This document shows, piece after piece, positions 16,843 through 25,135 of a stretch of DNA of 38,394 bases (positions are counted from its first letter, which is position 1; every line of letters starts with the position of its first letter). Source of the DNA: an uncultured bacterium (GTDB lineage Bacteria > Cyanobacteriota > Vampirovibrionia > Gastranaerophilales > Gastranaerophilaceae); assembly GCA_902780525.1 (NCBI GenBank), contig CACZFL010000015.1:1-38394 (forward strand), read 5' to 3'. The notes under the pieces are model-generated. The model worked only from the letters and a program-made list of their open reading frames with translations. It ran no database searches and had not been told where the DNA came from. The position numbers and the translations under genes were made by a program.

Positions 16843-17482
16843 TTGAATATTCACAAGGATAGGGATAAATAGCGTTATCTTTGTTGTTACATTCCGGCTT
16901 TTTGGGAGCGGATTCATAACTGTCAATTTTTTTTGAAACTTCAACCAGTCTGTTTTTGTAATCATTTTCTATTTCTTTGGAAAAAGGAATACAAATATCT
17001 TCTCTGTTTTTTAAATCAATATAAACAAAAGTTACATTGCTTGTTTTAAAAAACTTGTTTACACATAGTGTGTAAATCATCGTCTGATAATCGTATTTTG
17101 GGTTCATTGGTGCAGAACCTGTTTTGTAGTCAAGTATATAATAGTTATCCCCATCTTTAACAAGTGCATCAAGACGCCCGCCGAAAAAGTGGTTTTCAAT
17201 TTTTACGGCAAGATTATATTCTGTATTAATTACGTTGTACCCGAAATATTTACTTGATTTTAAGTAATTCCACACCTCTGCTTCTTTTTTGGAAAGAGAT
17301 TTTTCCATTTTGTCAATGTTTTCCCCTCTGAGATAATATGAAGCGAGAGCGTGAATATTTTTACCGAACTCAAAGATTTCGTCATTAACAGGCATCTGAA
17401 TATCCTGCAAGTATCGAAAATCGAACTTGCGCGGACATTCATTAAAAGTTTTGAGCATGTTAGGTGATAATTGCTGGTACAT
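16829..17482 (-). CDS. RecB-like PD-(D/E)XK nuclease domain protein
   Basis: A 217-residue single-domain nuclease of the RecB/Cas4/AddB-tail superfamily. It opens LSPNMLKTFNECPRKFDFRYL (Cys16), has the His of motif I in GKNIHALASYY (His44), GRLDAL (Asp105), LDYKTG (Asp118, Lys120) and the QxxxY motif DYQTMIYTL (Gln133, Tyr137). Cys198, Cys210 and Cys216 near the C-terminus could with Cys16 form a 4Fe-4S cluster, but the usual CxxC pair is absent. The ATG at 17482 is chosen over a GTG at 17509 that would overlap the upstream kinase gene by 7 bases. Likely role: DNA end processing. No helicase or cas gene is nearby. It shares a transcript with the PfkB kinase. Confidence 0.8.
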   Translation of the reverse strand: MYQQLSPNMLKTFNECPRKFDFRYLQDIQMPVNDEIFEFGKNIHALASYYLRGENIDKMEKSLSKKEAEVWNYLKSSKYFGYNVINTEYNLAVKIENHFFGGRLDALVKDGDNYYILDYKTGSAPMNPKYDYQTMIYTLCVNKFFKTSNVTFVYIDLKNREDICIPFSKEIENDYKNRLVEVSKKIDSYESAPKKPECNNKDNAIYPYPCEYSIICY

Positions 17483-17502
17483 GTAATTATTTATTCTTAC
17501 CC

Positions 17503-18546
17503 CTAGCACTCTAAATATGTATAATCAGGATTAGCTTTCAGTTTTTCTTCTATTTTTTCAAATGTCAGAAGTCCGTCTGTTGCACCGAACTCAGATACAA
17601 CGCTTGCAGAGTTTACAGAACCGTACATGAGTGATAAACCTACATTTATGTCAGTACGTTTTAAAGCACCGCAGAAGGTTGAAGCAAACGCATCACCTGC
17701 ACCTAAAGTTGAAACAACATCAGAAGGGAATGTAGGACAGAAATAATATTTTTTGCCGTCCCAGGCGTAAGCACCTTTATTGCCGTCGGTTATAACGATA
17801 ACCTGATATTCTTGTACTTTCATTGTTCTGAGCATTTCTTTTATGTCAGGGTGTACAAGTTCTTTTGAGAATCTTTCTGTTTTTGTATCAGGTCTTACCT
17901 GTATTCCTGTTGCCATAATTGCTTCTTCTTTGTTCATAACGACAACGTGAGCATATTTAAGAATCTTATCAAGGTGTTTGCGTCCTTTTTTAAGGCTCGT
18001 TGTTCCTGCATTAAAGCAAATTGCGAGGTCATGTTTATGAGCAAAATCAACAAGCGGTTCAATTACTGAGTTTGATTCACCGTTAAGCGGAGCAACATAA
18101 ATAAAATCAGCATCTTTTACCGCATCAAAATCAATTTCATCTTCTCTGATTTCAGCATTAGCACCACGGTGGGCAAGAACTGTTCTGTCACCCTGGAAAC
18201 TTACCAAGATAATAGAGAAACCTGTTGAAGTATCTTTTCTTTGTATAATATGTTTTAAGTTAACCTTATGGCTTTTAAAGAAATGTAATATACCTTCTGA
18301 ATATATGTCTTCACCAATTTTAAAGATAGCTGAAGTATCAAAACCTAAATTTGCAAAGTTGCAAGCTGTATTAACTCCGCCGCCTCCGACCCTTGATGAA
18401 AACTCTGAAATATCAATTTTAGAACCGTAAGGATAACTCATAAAATCTCTGTTGTGATCTTTTGTACAAACAGATACTATGTTAGCTTCATCACATTCTA
18501 CAAATACATCTACAGTAGCACTTCCGATTGTTATAACTTTTGCCAT
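17503..18546 (-). CDS. PfkB-family (ribokinase-like) carbohydrate kinase
   Basis: A 347-residue sugar kinase of the ribokinase fold. It shows the substrate-binding Gly motif GGGGVNTACNFANLGF (54-69), the internal NKEEA motif near 205-209 that contacts metal/ATP, and the signature STLGAGDAFASTF with catalytic Asp285 and the anion-hole glycines (the usual D in DTxGAGD is Ser279 here). Substrates in the family include ribose, fructose, fructose 6-phosphate, tagatose 6-phosphate and nucleosides; none can be chosen from sequence alone. The ATG has AGGAGG seven to ten bases upstream and TATAAT further up. Its TAG stop runs into GGGTAAGAATA, a variant of the dispersed motif. The nuclease gene follows after 20 bases. 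Confidence 0.88.
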   Translation of the reverse strand: MAKVITIGSATVDVFVECDEANIVSVCTKDHNRDFMSYPYGSKIDISEFSSRVGGGGVNTACNFANLGFDTSAIFKIGEDIYSEGILHFFKSHKVNLKHIIQRKDTSTGFSIILVSFQGDRTVLAHRGANAEIREDEIDFDAVKDADFIYVAPLNGESNSVIEPLVDFAHKHDLAICFNAGTTSLKKGRKHLDKILKYAHVVVMNKEEAIMATGIQVRPDTKTERFSKELVHPDIKEMLRTMKVQEYQVIVITDGNKGAYAWDGKKYYFCPTFPSDVVSTLGAGDAFASTFCGALKRTDINVGLSLMYGSVNSASVVSEFGATDGLLTFEKIEEKLKANPDYTYLEC

Positions 18547-18651
18547 CTTAATTCCCTCCTGATAATAATATTATTTTACCATAATTATACAATAGCAAAA
18601 AATTTTTTTAGAGGGTTATATAAAATATGAAACAATTATGAGGTTCTTTAC

Positions 18652-19062
18652 ATGGATTTAAAAGTTAACTCTATCGCTTTTCAGGGCAAAAAAGAAGTAT
18701 TATATGCGCTTACAAAAGCAGCTCAAAAATCAAAAGATTTTGAATACTACAATCAGCCGGCAATTGCTTCCCGCATTCCGACTGACAGGTTGCATGCAGC
18801 GCAGAATGCAGCTATTTGTGCATATTTGGATATGGCTTTGCGTGATTCGGAATTCAAAAGTGTTGTTGTAAAAGCAAAAGATAAGGACTTATCGTATATT
18901 AAACAACTTCTTGCTCCGGAAATGACTGAACACAGCCTGGTTGAACCTATGAAAAAATTCTCAAAAACTTTGAATGAAACTGTGAATGGTAACTATGGCG
19001 GTAAAGCAAGAGAAACAATGACTGCTTTTATTCACGAACTGCTTCAAAAACTTAAATTATAA
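18652..19062 (+). CDS. orphan 136-residue protein with IAFQGK N-terminal tag
   Basis: A lone plus-strand gene divergent from the PfkB kinase gene. I do not recognise the family. It starts MDLKVNSIAFQGKKEV, a tag like those at 16621 and 33984; the rest is mostly helical (LYALTKAAQKSKDFEYYN, AAQNAAICAYLDMALRD, MTAFIHELLQKLKL), charged and soluble, with no signal peptide. TTATATAAAA about 40 bases upstream is a plausible promoter and GAGG lies before the ATG. Its stop overlaps the convergent rsmI stop by six bases. Confidence 0.75.
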   Translation: MDLKVNSIAFQGKKEVLYALTKAAQKSKDFEYYNQPAIASRIPTDRLHAAQNAAICAYLDMALRDSEFKSVVVKAKDKDLSYIKQLLAPEMTEHSLVEPMKKFSKTLNETVNGNYGGKARETMTAFIHELLQKLKL

Positions 19063-19866
19063 AATCAGGCTCCTCTTATAAACCTCGTTTTTATTAAGAT
19101 TAAACAGAGTTGAAAGAATAACGGAGATATCTTTATCTTTGTATCCCTTATTTTTCAGTTCTTTAATTTTGTAATCAAGTTCTTTGTCTTCAGAATTTTC
19201 ATCAGGGTAAATCATGCAGACAATTTCGCCTTTTATTCCGTCTTTATAATGATTCAAAATTTCTGATATACATCCGACATTTATTTCTTCAAAAAGTTTT
19301 GAAAGTTCCCTTCCGAGTGCTATTTTAATCTCACCCCGAACGGTTTTTATTGTTTCAAGAGTTTTTAGTATTCTTTCCGGCGAATCATAAAAAACAAGAT
19401 TGTTCGCGGAATATTTTTGGGTAATTTCTTTTATTTGTCCTTCGCTTCTCGGTATAAATCCGACAAATGTAAATTCTTCATTCTTTCTCGGAATTTGGGA
19501 CAAAAATGTTGTAACGGCACAGGCTCCGGGAAGTGATGTTACGGAAAAACCGTTTTTCAGGAGTTCATCTATAATTACTCCGCCAGGGTCACATATCATA
19601 GGGGTACCGGCATCGGAAACAAGGGCAATTCTCTTTCCTGATTTAAGTTCTGACAGGAAAAAGTCGACCCTTTCCCTTTCGTTGTACTTGTGATAAGAAA
19701 CGCACTTTGTTTTTATATCATAGTGATTGAGGATTTTTTGAGTGATTCTTGTGTCTTCGCATGCAATAAAATCAACAGTTTTAAGAATTTCTATCGCTCT
19801 TAGAGTAATATCCGAGATATTTCCTATCGGAGTTGGTACAACGTAAAAATCAAATTCTCTTGCCAT
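19057..19866 (-). CDS. rsmI: 16S rRNA 2'-O-ribose C1402 methyltransferase RsmI
   Basis: RsmI methylates the ribose of C1402 in 16S rRNA using SAM and belongs to the tetrapyrrole (corrin/porphyrin) methylase fold. Diagnostic blocks: VVPTPIGNISDITLRAIEILK at the start, CEDTRITQKILNHYDI, VSDAGTPMICDPGGVIIDELL, LPGACAVTTFLS and FVGFIP. The ATG at 19866 is four bases after the stop of the upstream gene and begins MAREFDFYVV, fitting the family; the in-frame ATG at 19899 would overlap that gene and add 11 unrelated residues. The product is 269 residues, slightly shorter than E. coli RsmI. It is the last gene of the radical SAM-rng-unknown-rsmI transcript. Confidence 0.94.
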   Translation of the reverse strand: MAREFDFYVVPTPIGNISDITLRAIEILKTVDFIACEDTRITQKILNHYDIKTKCVSYHKYNERERVDFFLSELKSGKRIALVSDAGTPMICDPGGVIIDELLKNGFSVTSLPGACAVTTFLSQIPRKNEEFTFVGFIPRSEGQIKEITQKYSANNLVFYDSPERILKTLETIKTVRGEIKIALGRELSKLFEEINVGCISEILNHYKDGIKGEIVCMIYPDENSEDKELDYKIKELKNKGYKDKDISVILSTLFNLNKNEVYKRSLIL

Positions 19867-19870
19867 AATA

Positions 19871-20296
19871 TTAATTATCCCAATGTGTTTTCTCAACAAA
19901 AGTTTTTACTGCTTCAGTTAAATCAACAGGAGAATCAAGTGGTTTTTCGCCTTCGGGCGGAATCGGATCCGGTGTTGTTACTGCATCACGAACTTTGTTG
20001 TATAAGCTCAAAACGGCATATAAAAATATTGATGTTCCGGCAACACATAACATTGCTATAATAAATTTTTTTGCAAGTTTTTTTTTGCTCATGGGTTCTT
20101 TGAATCTTCCGGGAAGAATATTTGGTGCTGACGGTTCTTCAATTACCGGTGCCGGTTGATTATTAAGTTCGTTAACCTCTTCCGTTGTTAAAACTTCAAG
20201 TGAACCTGACTGTGCTGTTTCACCTTCCTGTCCTTCGATTGCAAGAACAGGAAGTGAAAGTGAACACATTATTAATATTGCAAAAAGTTTTTTCAT
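19871..20296 (-). CDS. secreted/membrane protein of unknown function
   Basis: A 141-residue protein starting with a signal peptide (MKKLFAILIMCSLSLPVLAIEG). A Pro/Glu-rich linker follows (about 20-68), then a basic SKKKLAKK and a second hydrophobic helix, FIIAMLCVAGTSIFLYAVLSLY (about 77-98), and a C-terminal tail rich in Pro and acidic residues. If the first segment is cleaved the protein is anchored once in the inner membrane. I do not recognise a family. Tight spacing (9 bases after rng, 4 before rsmI) indicates co-transcription with RNA-processing genes, which alone does not prove a related role. Confidence 0.7.
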   Translation of the reverse strand: MKKLFAILIMCSLSLPVLAIEGQEGETAQSGSLEVLTTEEVNELNNQPAPVIEEPSAPNILPGRFKEPMSKKKLAKKFIIAMLCVAGTSIFLYAVLSLYNKVRDAVTTPDPIPPEGEKPLDSPVDLTEAVKTFVEKTHWDN

Positions 20297-20305
20297 TTGG
20301 ATTAA

Positions 20306-22060
20306 TTATCCTTCTGTTTCTTCTTTTGTTTTGTTGTTACGTCTGCTTTTGTTAGCGCCTCTGTTTGGTCTGCGAGAACGCTTTGGTGCAGATTTTTTTT
20401 CTTCGCTTTGTTCGGGTGTTTCCGTTACTGGAGCTTCTTCTGCAGGAGCTTGTTCAGCTTCTTCCGGTTTTATTCGTTTGTTTTTGTTAACAGTCTTTTT
20501 ATCAATAACAGGAGCAATTTCAGCCTCGCCTGTTAAAACGGTTGATGCTGTTGTATCATCTGTTTTAACGTCAGCTTCTTTAATTTTTTTACGTCCTTTT
20601 GCTCTTCCTTTCTGAGCTTTTGTCTGTTGTTCGTTTTTGATTTCCTGAACTTCAGCCTGTGCGGTAACTGCAGGACTTTCTGTCTGTTCTATCTGCGTTT
20701 CTTGAACTTGTTCTTTTATTTCTTCCTGCGGTTTGTTATCTCTGTTATTAAACTTATTGTTAGAGAATTTTTTTCTGTCATTCATAGGAAGTTTGATTTT
20801 TGCTGCTTTAGCTCTGTATTCGCCTTCTGCTGTAGCGGATGCGAATTTTAAATCTTCCATAATGTAGCCGTTACCCTGACAGTGCGGACAACGTTTTGCA
20901 AAGATTTCGCTTATTGCCTGACCTTGTCTGTGACGAGTCATCTCAACAAGACCTAAGTCTGAGAGCTGACCGACTTGCGGTTTAGCTTTATCAGCTTCCA
21001 TTGCAAGCTCAAGTTCTTCCATCATTGTTAATTTGTCGATACGGTTTGTCATATCGATAAAGTCAATGATAATCATACCGCCGATGTTTCTTAAGCGCAG
21101 TTGACGTGCAATCTCGTGAACTGCTTCAATATTTGTTTTTAAGATTGTTTCATCCTGGGTTGCGGAGTTTGTAAACTTACCGCTGTTAACGTCAATAACA
21201 GTAAGAGCTTCTGTTGTTTGGATAAACAGGTATCCGCCTGACGGAAGGTTTACTTTCATCTGTAACGCTGCTTTGATTTCTTTGTGTATATCCATAGCAA
21301 CCAACAAAGGTTCAGAACCTTTGTACAGAGTAACGTTAATGTTTTTATTCATGTGCCAGTTCTGGAGAAGGTTTTGTACTCTATTGAGAGCAAATCCTGT
21401 ATCCACAATAATTTCCTGGGTTTCTTCGTTACAAGCCTCACGAATAACTCTGTAAAGAAGGTCCTGGTCACGGTACAAAAGACTTGGCGGTTCCATACTT
21501 TCAGCTGATGTAACAATATTGTTCCATTTTTCAAGCAAGATTTCCAAATCTTCCTGAATATCTGCTTCTGTCTGACCTTCGGCTTCTGTTCTTACGATTA
21601 CGCCTACTCCTACAGGTTTAAGAAGGTTAACTAATGATTTAAGTCTTGCTCTTTCTTTTGATGAAGTGATTTTCTTACTTACGTTAATACCTGCTTCGTT
21701 TGGCATAAGTACCAAAAATCTTCCCGGAAGTGAAATTTCTGTTGTAACACGAGGTCCTTTGTGTCCAACCGGTTCTTTTACAACCTGTACAACGAGTTTT
21801 TGTTTTGGTTTAAGTTTGTCCTGCAAGGCACCTTTACCGCCTACGTCCTGTGCGTGTAGGAAACCCATTTTATCTGAGCCTACATTTACGAAGGCTGCTT
21901 CAATGGAAGGTAAAATGTTTTCAACCTGACAGAGGTAAACATCTCCTAAAATTATTTCTCCTCTGTGTACAAAAAATTCGGCAACTTTTCCGTTTTCAAT
22001 AACCGCAGCAATGTTATCACGCTCGGCTATAACAATTTTGTTTGCGTTTGTGTCTTTCAT
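20306..22060 (-). CDS. rng: ribonuclease E/G family endoribonuclease
   Basis: A single-strand-specific endoribonuclease that processes rRNA/tRNA and starts mRNA decay. Domains in order: N-terminal RNase H-like part with embedded S1 domain (about 35-110, GDVYLCQVENILPSIEAAFVNVG), 5' sensor, and the DNase I-like catalytic core with metal ligands Asp290 (VIDVNSGKF) and Asp333 (IIDFIDM). The Zn-link CPHCQGNG (Cys391, Cys394) joins two subunits. After about residue 410 comes a 170-residue low-complexity tail rich in Gln, Glu, Lys and Ala with basic patches (KGRAKGRKK; SRRPNRGANKSRR), probably a disordered RNA-binding or degradosome scaffold. Total 584 residues, between RNase G and RNase E, like cyanobacterial enzymes. 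It lies 24 bases after the radical SAM gene. Confidence 0.94.
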   Translation of the reverse strand: MKDTNANKIVIAERDNIAAVIENGKVAEFFVHRGEIILGDVYLCQVENILPSIEAAFVNVGSDKMGFLHAQDVGGKGALQDKLKPKQKLVVQVVKEPVGHKGPRVTTEISLPGRFLVLMPNEAGINVSKKITSSKERARLKSLVNLLKPVGVGVIVRTEAEGQTEADIQEDLEILLEKWNNIVTSAESMEPPSLLYRDQDLLYRVIREACNEETQEIIVDTGFALNRVQNLLQNWHMNKNINVTLYKGSEPLLVAMDIHKEIKAALQMKVNLPSGGYLFIQTTEALTVIDVNSGKFTNSATQDETILKTNIEAVHEIARQLRLRNIGGMIIIDFIDMTNRIDKLTMMEELELAMEADKAKPQVGQLSDLGLVEMTRHRQGQAISEIFAKRCPHCQGNGYIMEDLKFASATAEGEYRAKAAKIKLPMNDRKKFSNNKFNNRDNKPQEEIKEQVQETQIEQTESPAVTAQAEVQEIKNEQQTKAQKGRAKGRKKIKEADVKTDDTTASTVLTGEAEIAPVIDKKTVNKNKRIKPEEAEQAPAEEAPVTETPEQSEEKKSAPKRSRRPNRGANKSRRNNKTKEETEG

Positions 22061-22084
22061 CGTTTCTAAATCCTTTTTACATAA

Positions 22085-24646
22085 CTACATTTCGTTTAGT
22101 TTTTCGTCAAGGAAACGAACTCTTGTGATTTCAAATATTTGTTCAGGGTTTACAAGTTTCATCAAATCATCCGCGCGCAAAGCAGGGATATCTGACCCTT
22201 GACCGACTTTAAGGTATATGAACAGACTGTTTTCGTCAAATCTATAACTTCCGATAGATTTCTTAAAATCTGTTGTTTTTTCAAAACCTTTTTTGTTTTT
22301 CTTCGTGATTAAAACGCTATCCGAAGATAAAACTCTGTTTACATCATACATAAATTTTTCGGTTTTGTAAAGTGGCGGGGTAAATGTATTTGAGTTGTCG
22401 TCTTTGTTATACGGCGTTATTTTGTATTCTGCCCACTGTGCTGCAATATCAACAGCAGTTGCGTATCTTTCAACCTGCTTAATTCCGATTACTTTTGCGC
22501 CTTCCGGGAGCTTAGAGTTAATAAGATTAACCAAATCTTCTTCCGAAATATTGTCGTATATTTCTATATCAACTAACTCTCCTTCGCTTTCGGCAAACAG
22601 AGGAAGTGCAATCCCCATGGATACTTTCATTGTCGGGTTAAAACCGAGTGTGTAAACAATATTAAGCCCTGTTCTTGCAAGGCACTTGTGGAAAGTATTT
22701 TGCCAATCAAGATGTGAAAAGTATTTTAAAAGTCCTTTCTTTGTTATCTTTAAACGGTAACGGTAAACAGGAATATTCGGGTCAATATTTGCTCTTGTCG
22801 GGTCAACAGGTTTAATATCAAGAACCTTTTGAGCTTCTTCCGAAGCTCTGTAAGGTTGTGCAAGAACTTTGTGTGTATTTAGACTTGAACAGACCCCGCA
22901 GTTTACACAGTTATGCTCGCAGGTTTTTTGGAGATTAAATTCAGAACCTTGTGTCATAGCTGTTTCATACTCTTTTCTGAGCCATTCTTTTGAAAGCCCG
23001 ACATTAATAAAGTCCCAAGGTAAAACTTCTTCTAAATTATATTTTCTCTGTGCAAGTTCGGATAATGAAAAACCGCATTCTTCAGCCGTTTGATTCCAGA
23101 CCTCTTTGTTAAAATATTCGCCCCATGCATCAAGGTAACACCCCTTTTTATATAGAGCGTAAATGTAATCGCAAAGCGAGGCATCTCCTCTTGTTAAAAC
23201 TGCTTCTATCTGAGAAACTGCGCTTTCGTGGTAATTAATTTTTAACCCTTTTATATGCTTTGTTTTTTCTTTTAAGTATCTTATGTGCTCCGAAACTGTA
23301 CTTAAATCCATTTGTCCGCACCATTGGAACGGTGTAAACGGTTTTGGTACAAAAATTGAAACAGTACAGGTAAGTTCCAGACCATAGTTTAAACCGAGCT
23401 CTTGCTTAATTTGTTTTGACTTGTATTTTAATTTTCCCAAAAGCTCTGCCATCTCATCCATATCTTCAAGAGTTTCTGTTGGCAGCCCTGCAATAAAATA
23501 AAACTTTATTTTGCTCCAGCCGTTTTTGTATGAGGTTAAAACAGCATCAAGGATTTGTTCTTCAGATATGTTTTTCTTTATTACGTTTCTGAGCCTTTGG
23601 CTTCCTGCTTCCGGTGCGAGCGTCATACCTGATTTGCGTACTGACTGCATTAAATTTGCAAGTTCTAAACTGAATCCGTCAATACGCTGACTTGGGAGTG
23701 ATACGTTGATTTTTCGTTTGTTAAAATCAACGGAAAGCTCTTTTATGACTTCTGATATATTTTTGTAATCATTGGAGGATAATGAAAGCAGAGAGTATTC
23801 GTCATACCCTGTGTTGTTCACCAAATCTTTTGTAATTTTTATAATATCTTCCGCTTCACGTTCTCTTATTGGTAGAGTTACGTGCCCTGGCTGACAGAAA
23901 CGACACATTCTTCCGCATCCACGTCTGATTTCAACAATTGCTCTGTCGTGAACAGAGGTTGAAAAAGGTATCGGATATGATGTTGAAGCGTTTTCTAATG
24001 TAAGAGAAGATATGCGCTTGTTAACGTTATTATTTATCCCCGCACCTGTATTTACCCCCCAGCAGCCTTCAATGTTACAAAGTTCCGCTATTCTTTCTTT
24101 TCTCGTTTTCCCTTTTGTTTTCTCAAGGATTTCGCAAACTTCAACCATCATATCTTCGCCGTCACCGATGCAGAACACATCGATAAAATCACTTAACGGC
24201 AGCGGATTAAATGCGCATGGGCCACCGGCAAAAACTATCGGCTCATTCTCTTCTCTTTCAGTGTTTTTTACCCCTATCCCCGACATTTCAAGCATTTTTA
24301 AAACTGTTGGGTAAGACATCTCGTACTGGAGAGAAAACCCTATTCCGTCAAAATCTTTTAATGCTCGTTTTGATTCAACACCGTATAAAAAATCGGGCTT
24401 GAAATCAGGCTCAGGAGCATACGCTCTGTCGGCTAAAAAACGCTCAACCTTGTTAACCCTGTCATAAATGATTCTGACACCGAGATTGCTTATACCGATT
24501 TCGTATTTATCCGGAAAAACAAAAGCAAATTTAACTAACGAAGAATCCCAGTCTTTGTTATATGATAAAAACTCTCCGCCAACGTACTGATACGGTTTTG
24601 TCGCATTAAAAAGTGCTTCGTGCTGATTTCTGAAAAAACAAGTCAT
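22085..24646 (-). CDS. TIGR03960-type radical SAM protein fused to DUF2344
   Basis: An 853-residue iron-sulfur protein. The first 230 residues form a B12-binding-like Rossmann region; the radical SAM core follows with CGRMCRFCQPGH (Cys244, Cys248, Cys251, CxxxCxxC). At about 580-600 a Cys-rich knot (CEHNCVNCGVC) could hold another cluster. From about 625 the DUF2344 (TIGR03936) domain begins: YRYRLKITKKGLLKYFSHLD, GFNPTMKVSMGIALPLFAES. In many Firmicutes and cyanobacteria these two domains are adjacent genes or fusions next to rng/rne; the substrate is not established. Oddity: the stretch 197-210 (GVNTGAGINNNVNK) is encoded by two copies of the GGGGTAAATA motif. It probably has a nearly leaderless transcript from TTGTTA-N16-TATAAT at 24666-24693. 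Confidence 0.88.
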   Translation of the reverse strand: MTCFFRNQHEALFNATKPYQYVGGEFLSYNKDWDSSLVKFAFVFPDKYEIGISNLGVRIIYDRVNKVERFLADRAYAPEPDFKPDFLYGVESKRALKDFDGIGFSLQYEMSYPTVLKMLEMSGIGVKNTEREENEPIVFAGGPCAFNPLPLSDFIDVFCIGDGEDMMVEVCEILEKTKGKTRKERIAELCNIEGCWGVNTGAGINNNVNKRISSLTLENASTSYPIPFSTSVHDRAIVEIRRGCGRMCRFCQPGHVTLPIREREAEDIIKITKDLVNNTGYDEYSLLSLSSNDYKNISEVIKELSVDFNKRKINVSLPSQRIDGFSLELANLMQSVRKSGMTLAPEAGSQRLRNVIKKNISEEQILDAVLTSYKNGWSKIKFYFIAGLPTETLEDMDEMAELLGKLKYKSKQIKQELGLNYGLELTCTVSIFVPKPFTPFQWCGQMDLSTVSEHIRYLKEKTKHIKGLKINYHESAVSQIEAVLTRGDASLCDYIYALYKKGCYLDAWGEYFNKEVWNQTAEECGFSLSELAQRKYNLEEVLPWDFINVGLSKEWLRKEYETAMTQGSEFNLQKTCEHNCVNCGVCSSLNTHKVLAQPYRASEEAQKVLDIKPVDPTRANIDPNIPVYRYRLKITKKGLLKYFSHLDWQNTFHKCLARTGLNIVYTLGFNPTMKVSMGIALPLFAESEGELVDIEIYDNISEEDLVNLINSKLPEGAKVIGIKQVERYATAVDIAAQWAEYKITPYNKDDNSNTFTPPLYKTEKFMYDVNRVLSSDSVLITKKNKKGFEKTTDFKKSIGSYRFDENSLFIYLKVGQGSDIPALRADDLMKLVNPEQIFEITRVRFLDEKLNEM
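24031..24058 (-). repeat. two GGGGTAAATA-type copies inside the radical SAM gene
   Basis: On the minus strand an exact GGGGTAAATA (24049-24058) is followed by GGGGATAAATA (24031-24041). They are read in frame and encode the Gly/Asn/Val-rich stretch at residues 197-210. A third near copy (GGGGTAAAAA, 24265-24274) lies upstream in the same gene and encodes GVKN at 125-128. Confidence 0.6.
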
Positions 24647-24665
24647 AAACTAATCGTAACATAAA

Positions 24666-24693
24666 ATTATATATTTAATCCTGCCTCTAACAA
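24666..24693 (-). promoter_or_regulatory. promoter of radical SAM-rng operon
   Basis: On the minus strand TTGTTA (24688-24693) is followed after 16 bases by a perfect TATAAT (24666-24671). The start codon is only about 20 bases after the -10 box, so the leader would be very short, and no Shine-Dalgarno sequence is seen. Confidence 0.55.
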
Positions 24694-24707
24694 AATTCTA
24701 TGAAATA

Positions 24708-24716
24708 TGCTAAAAT
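24708..24716 (+). promoter_or_regulatory. extended -10 promoter of the cdd operon
   Basis: TGCTAAAAT, preceded by ATA, lies about 28 bases before the cdd ATG. It matches the extended -10 elements at 12277 and 16482 and is divergent from the radical SAM promoter. Confidence 0.55.
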
Positions 24717-24744
24717 AGTTTTACGTAATAAAGGTAAATATTTT

Positions 24745-25134
24745 ATGTACGATTATAAACTACTTATGGATAAAGCAAAAGAAGCTTCAAAGCAATCTTA
24801 TTCACCGTTTTCAAGATTTGCAGTCGGGGCTTGTGTTCTTGCAAAAAGCGGGAAAATATATACAGGCTGTAACGTTGAAAACTCATCTTTCGGTATGACA
24901 ATTTGTGCTGAAAGATGCGCAATTTTTAAGGCTGTGTCTGAAGGTGAAAGAGAAATCTCAGCAATTGCCATATATTCGCCAAACGCTGATGACTGCAATC
25001 CTTGTGGGGCTTGCAGGCAGGTAATGTATGAGTTTCAGGATGATGAAACAGAAATGGAAATAATTACCGAGAGCGCCAGTGAGTTGATTGTACGTAAGCT
25101 GAGCGAATATTTGCCGTACGGATTTAAAATCTAA
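24745..25134 (+). CDS. cdd: cytidine deaminase
   Basis: Cdd hydrolyses cytidine and deoxycytidine to uridine in pyrimidine salvage. The 129-residue size is that of the homotetrameric class. Zinc ligands are all Cys as in that class: CAERCAIF (Cys54, proton-shuttle Glu56) and PCGACRQ (Cys87, Cys90); YSPFSRFAVGACVL and GCNVENSSFG form the nucleoside pocket. The ATG at 24745 is chosen with AAAGG upstream; an in-frame ATG at 24700 would include the promoter and ribosome binding site. It opens the operon cdd, zinc-ribbon microprotein, pgpH, ybeY, dgkA, an order related to that of Firmicutes, where cdd follows dgkA. Confidence 0.95.
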   Translation: MYDYKLLMDKAKEASKQSYSPFSRFAVGACVLAKSGKIYTGCNVENSSFGMTICAERCAIFKAVSEGEREISAIAIYSPNADDCNPCGACRQVMYEFQDDETEMEIITESASELIVRKLSEYLPYGFKI

Positions 25135-25135
25135 A

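Noticed and set aside
17260..17442. 60-residue frame inside the nuclease gene
   Set aside because: It is a shadow of the nuclease coding sequence in another frame.
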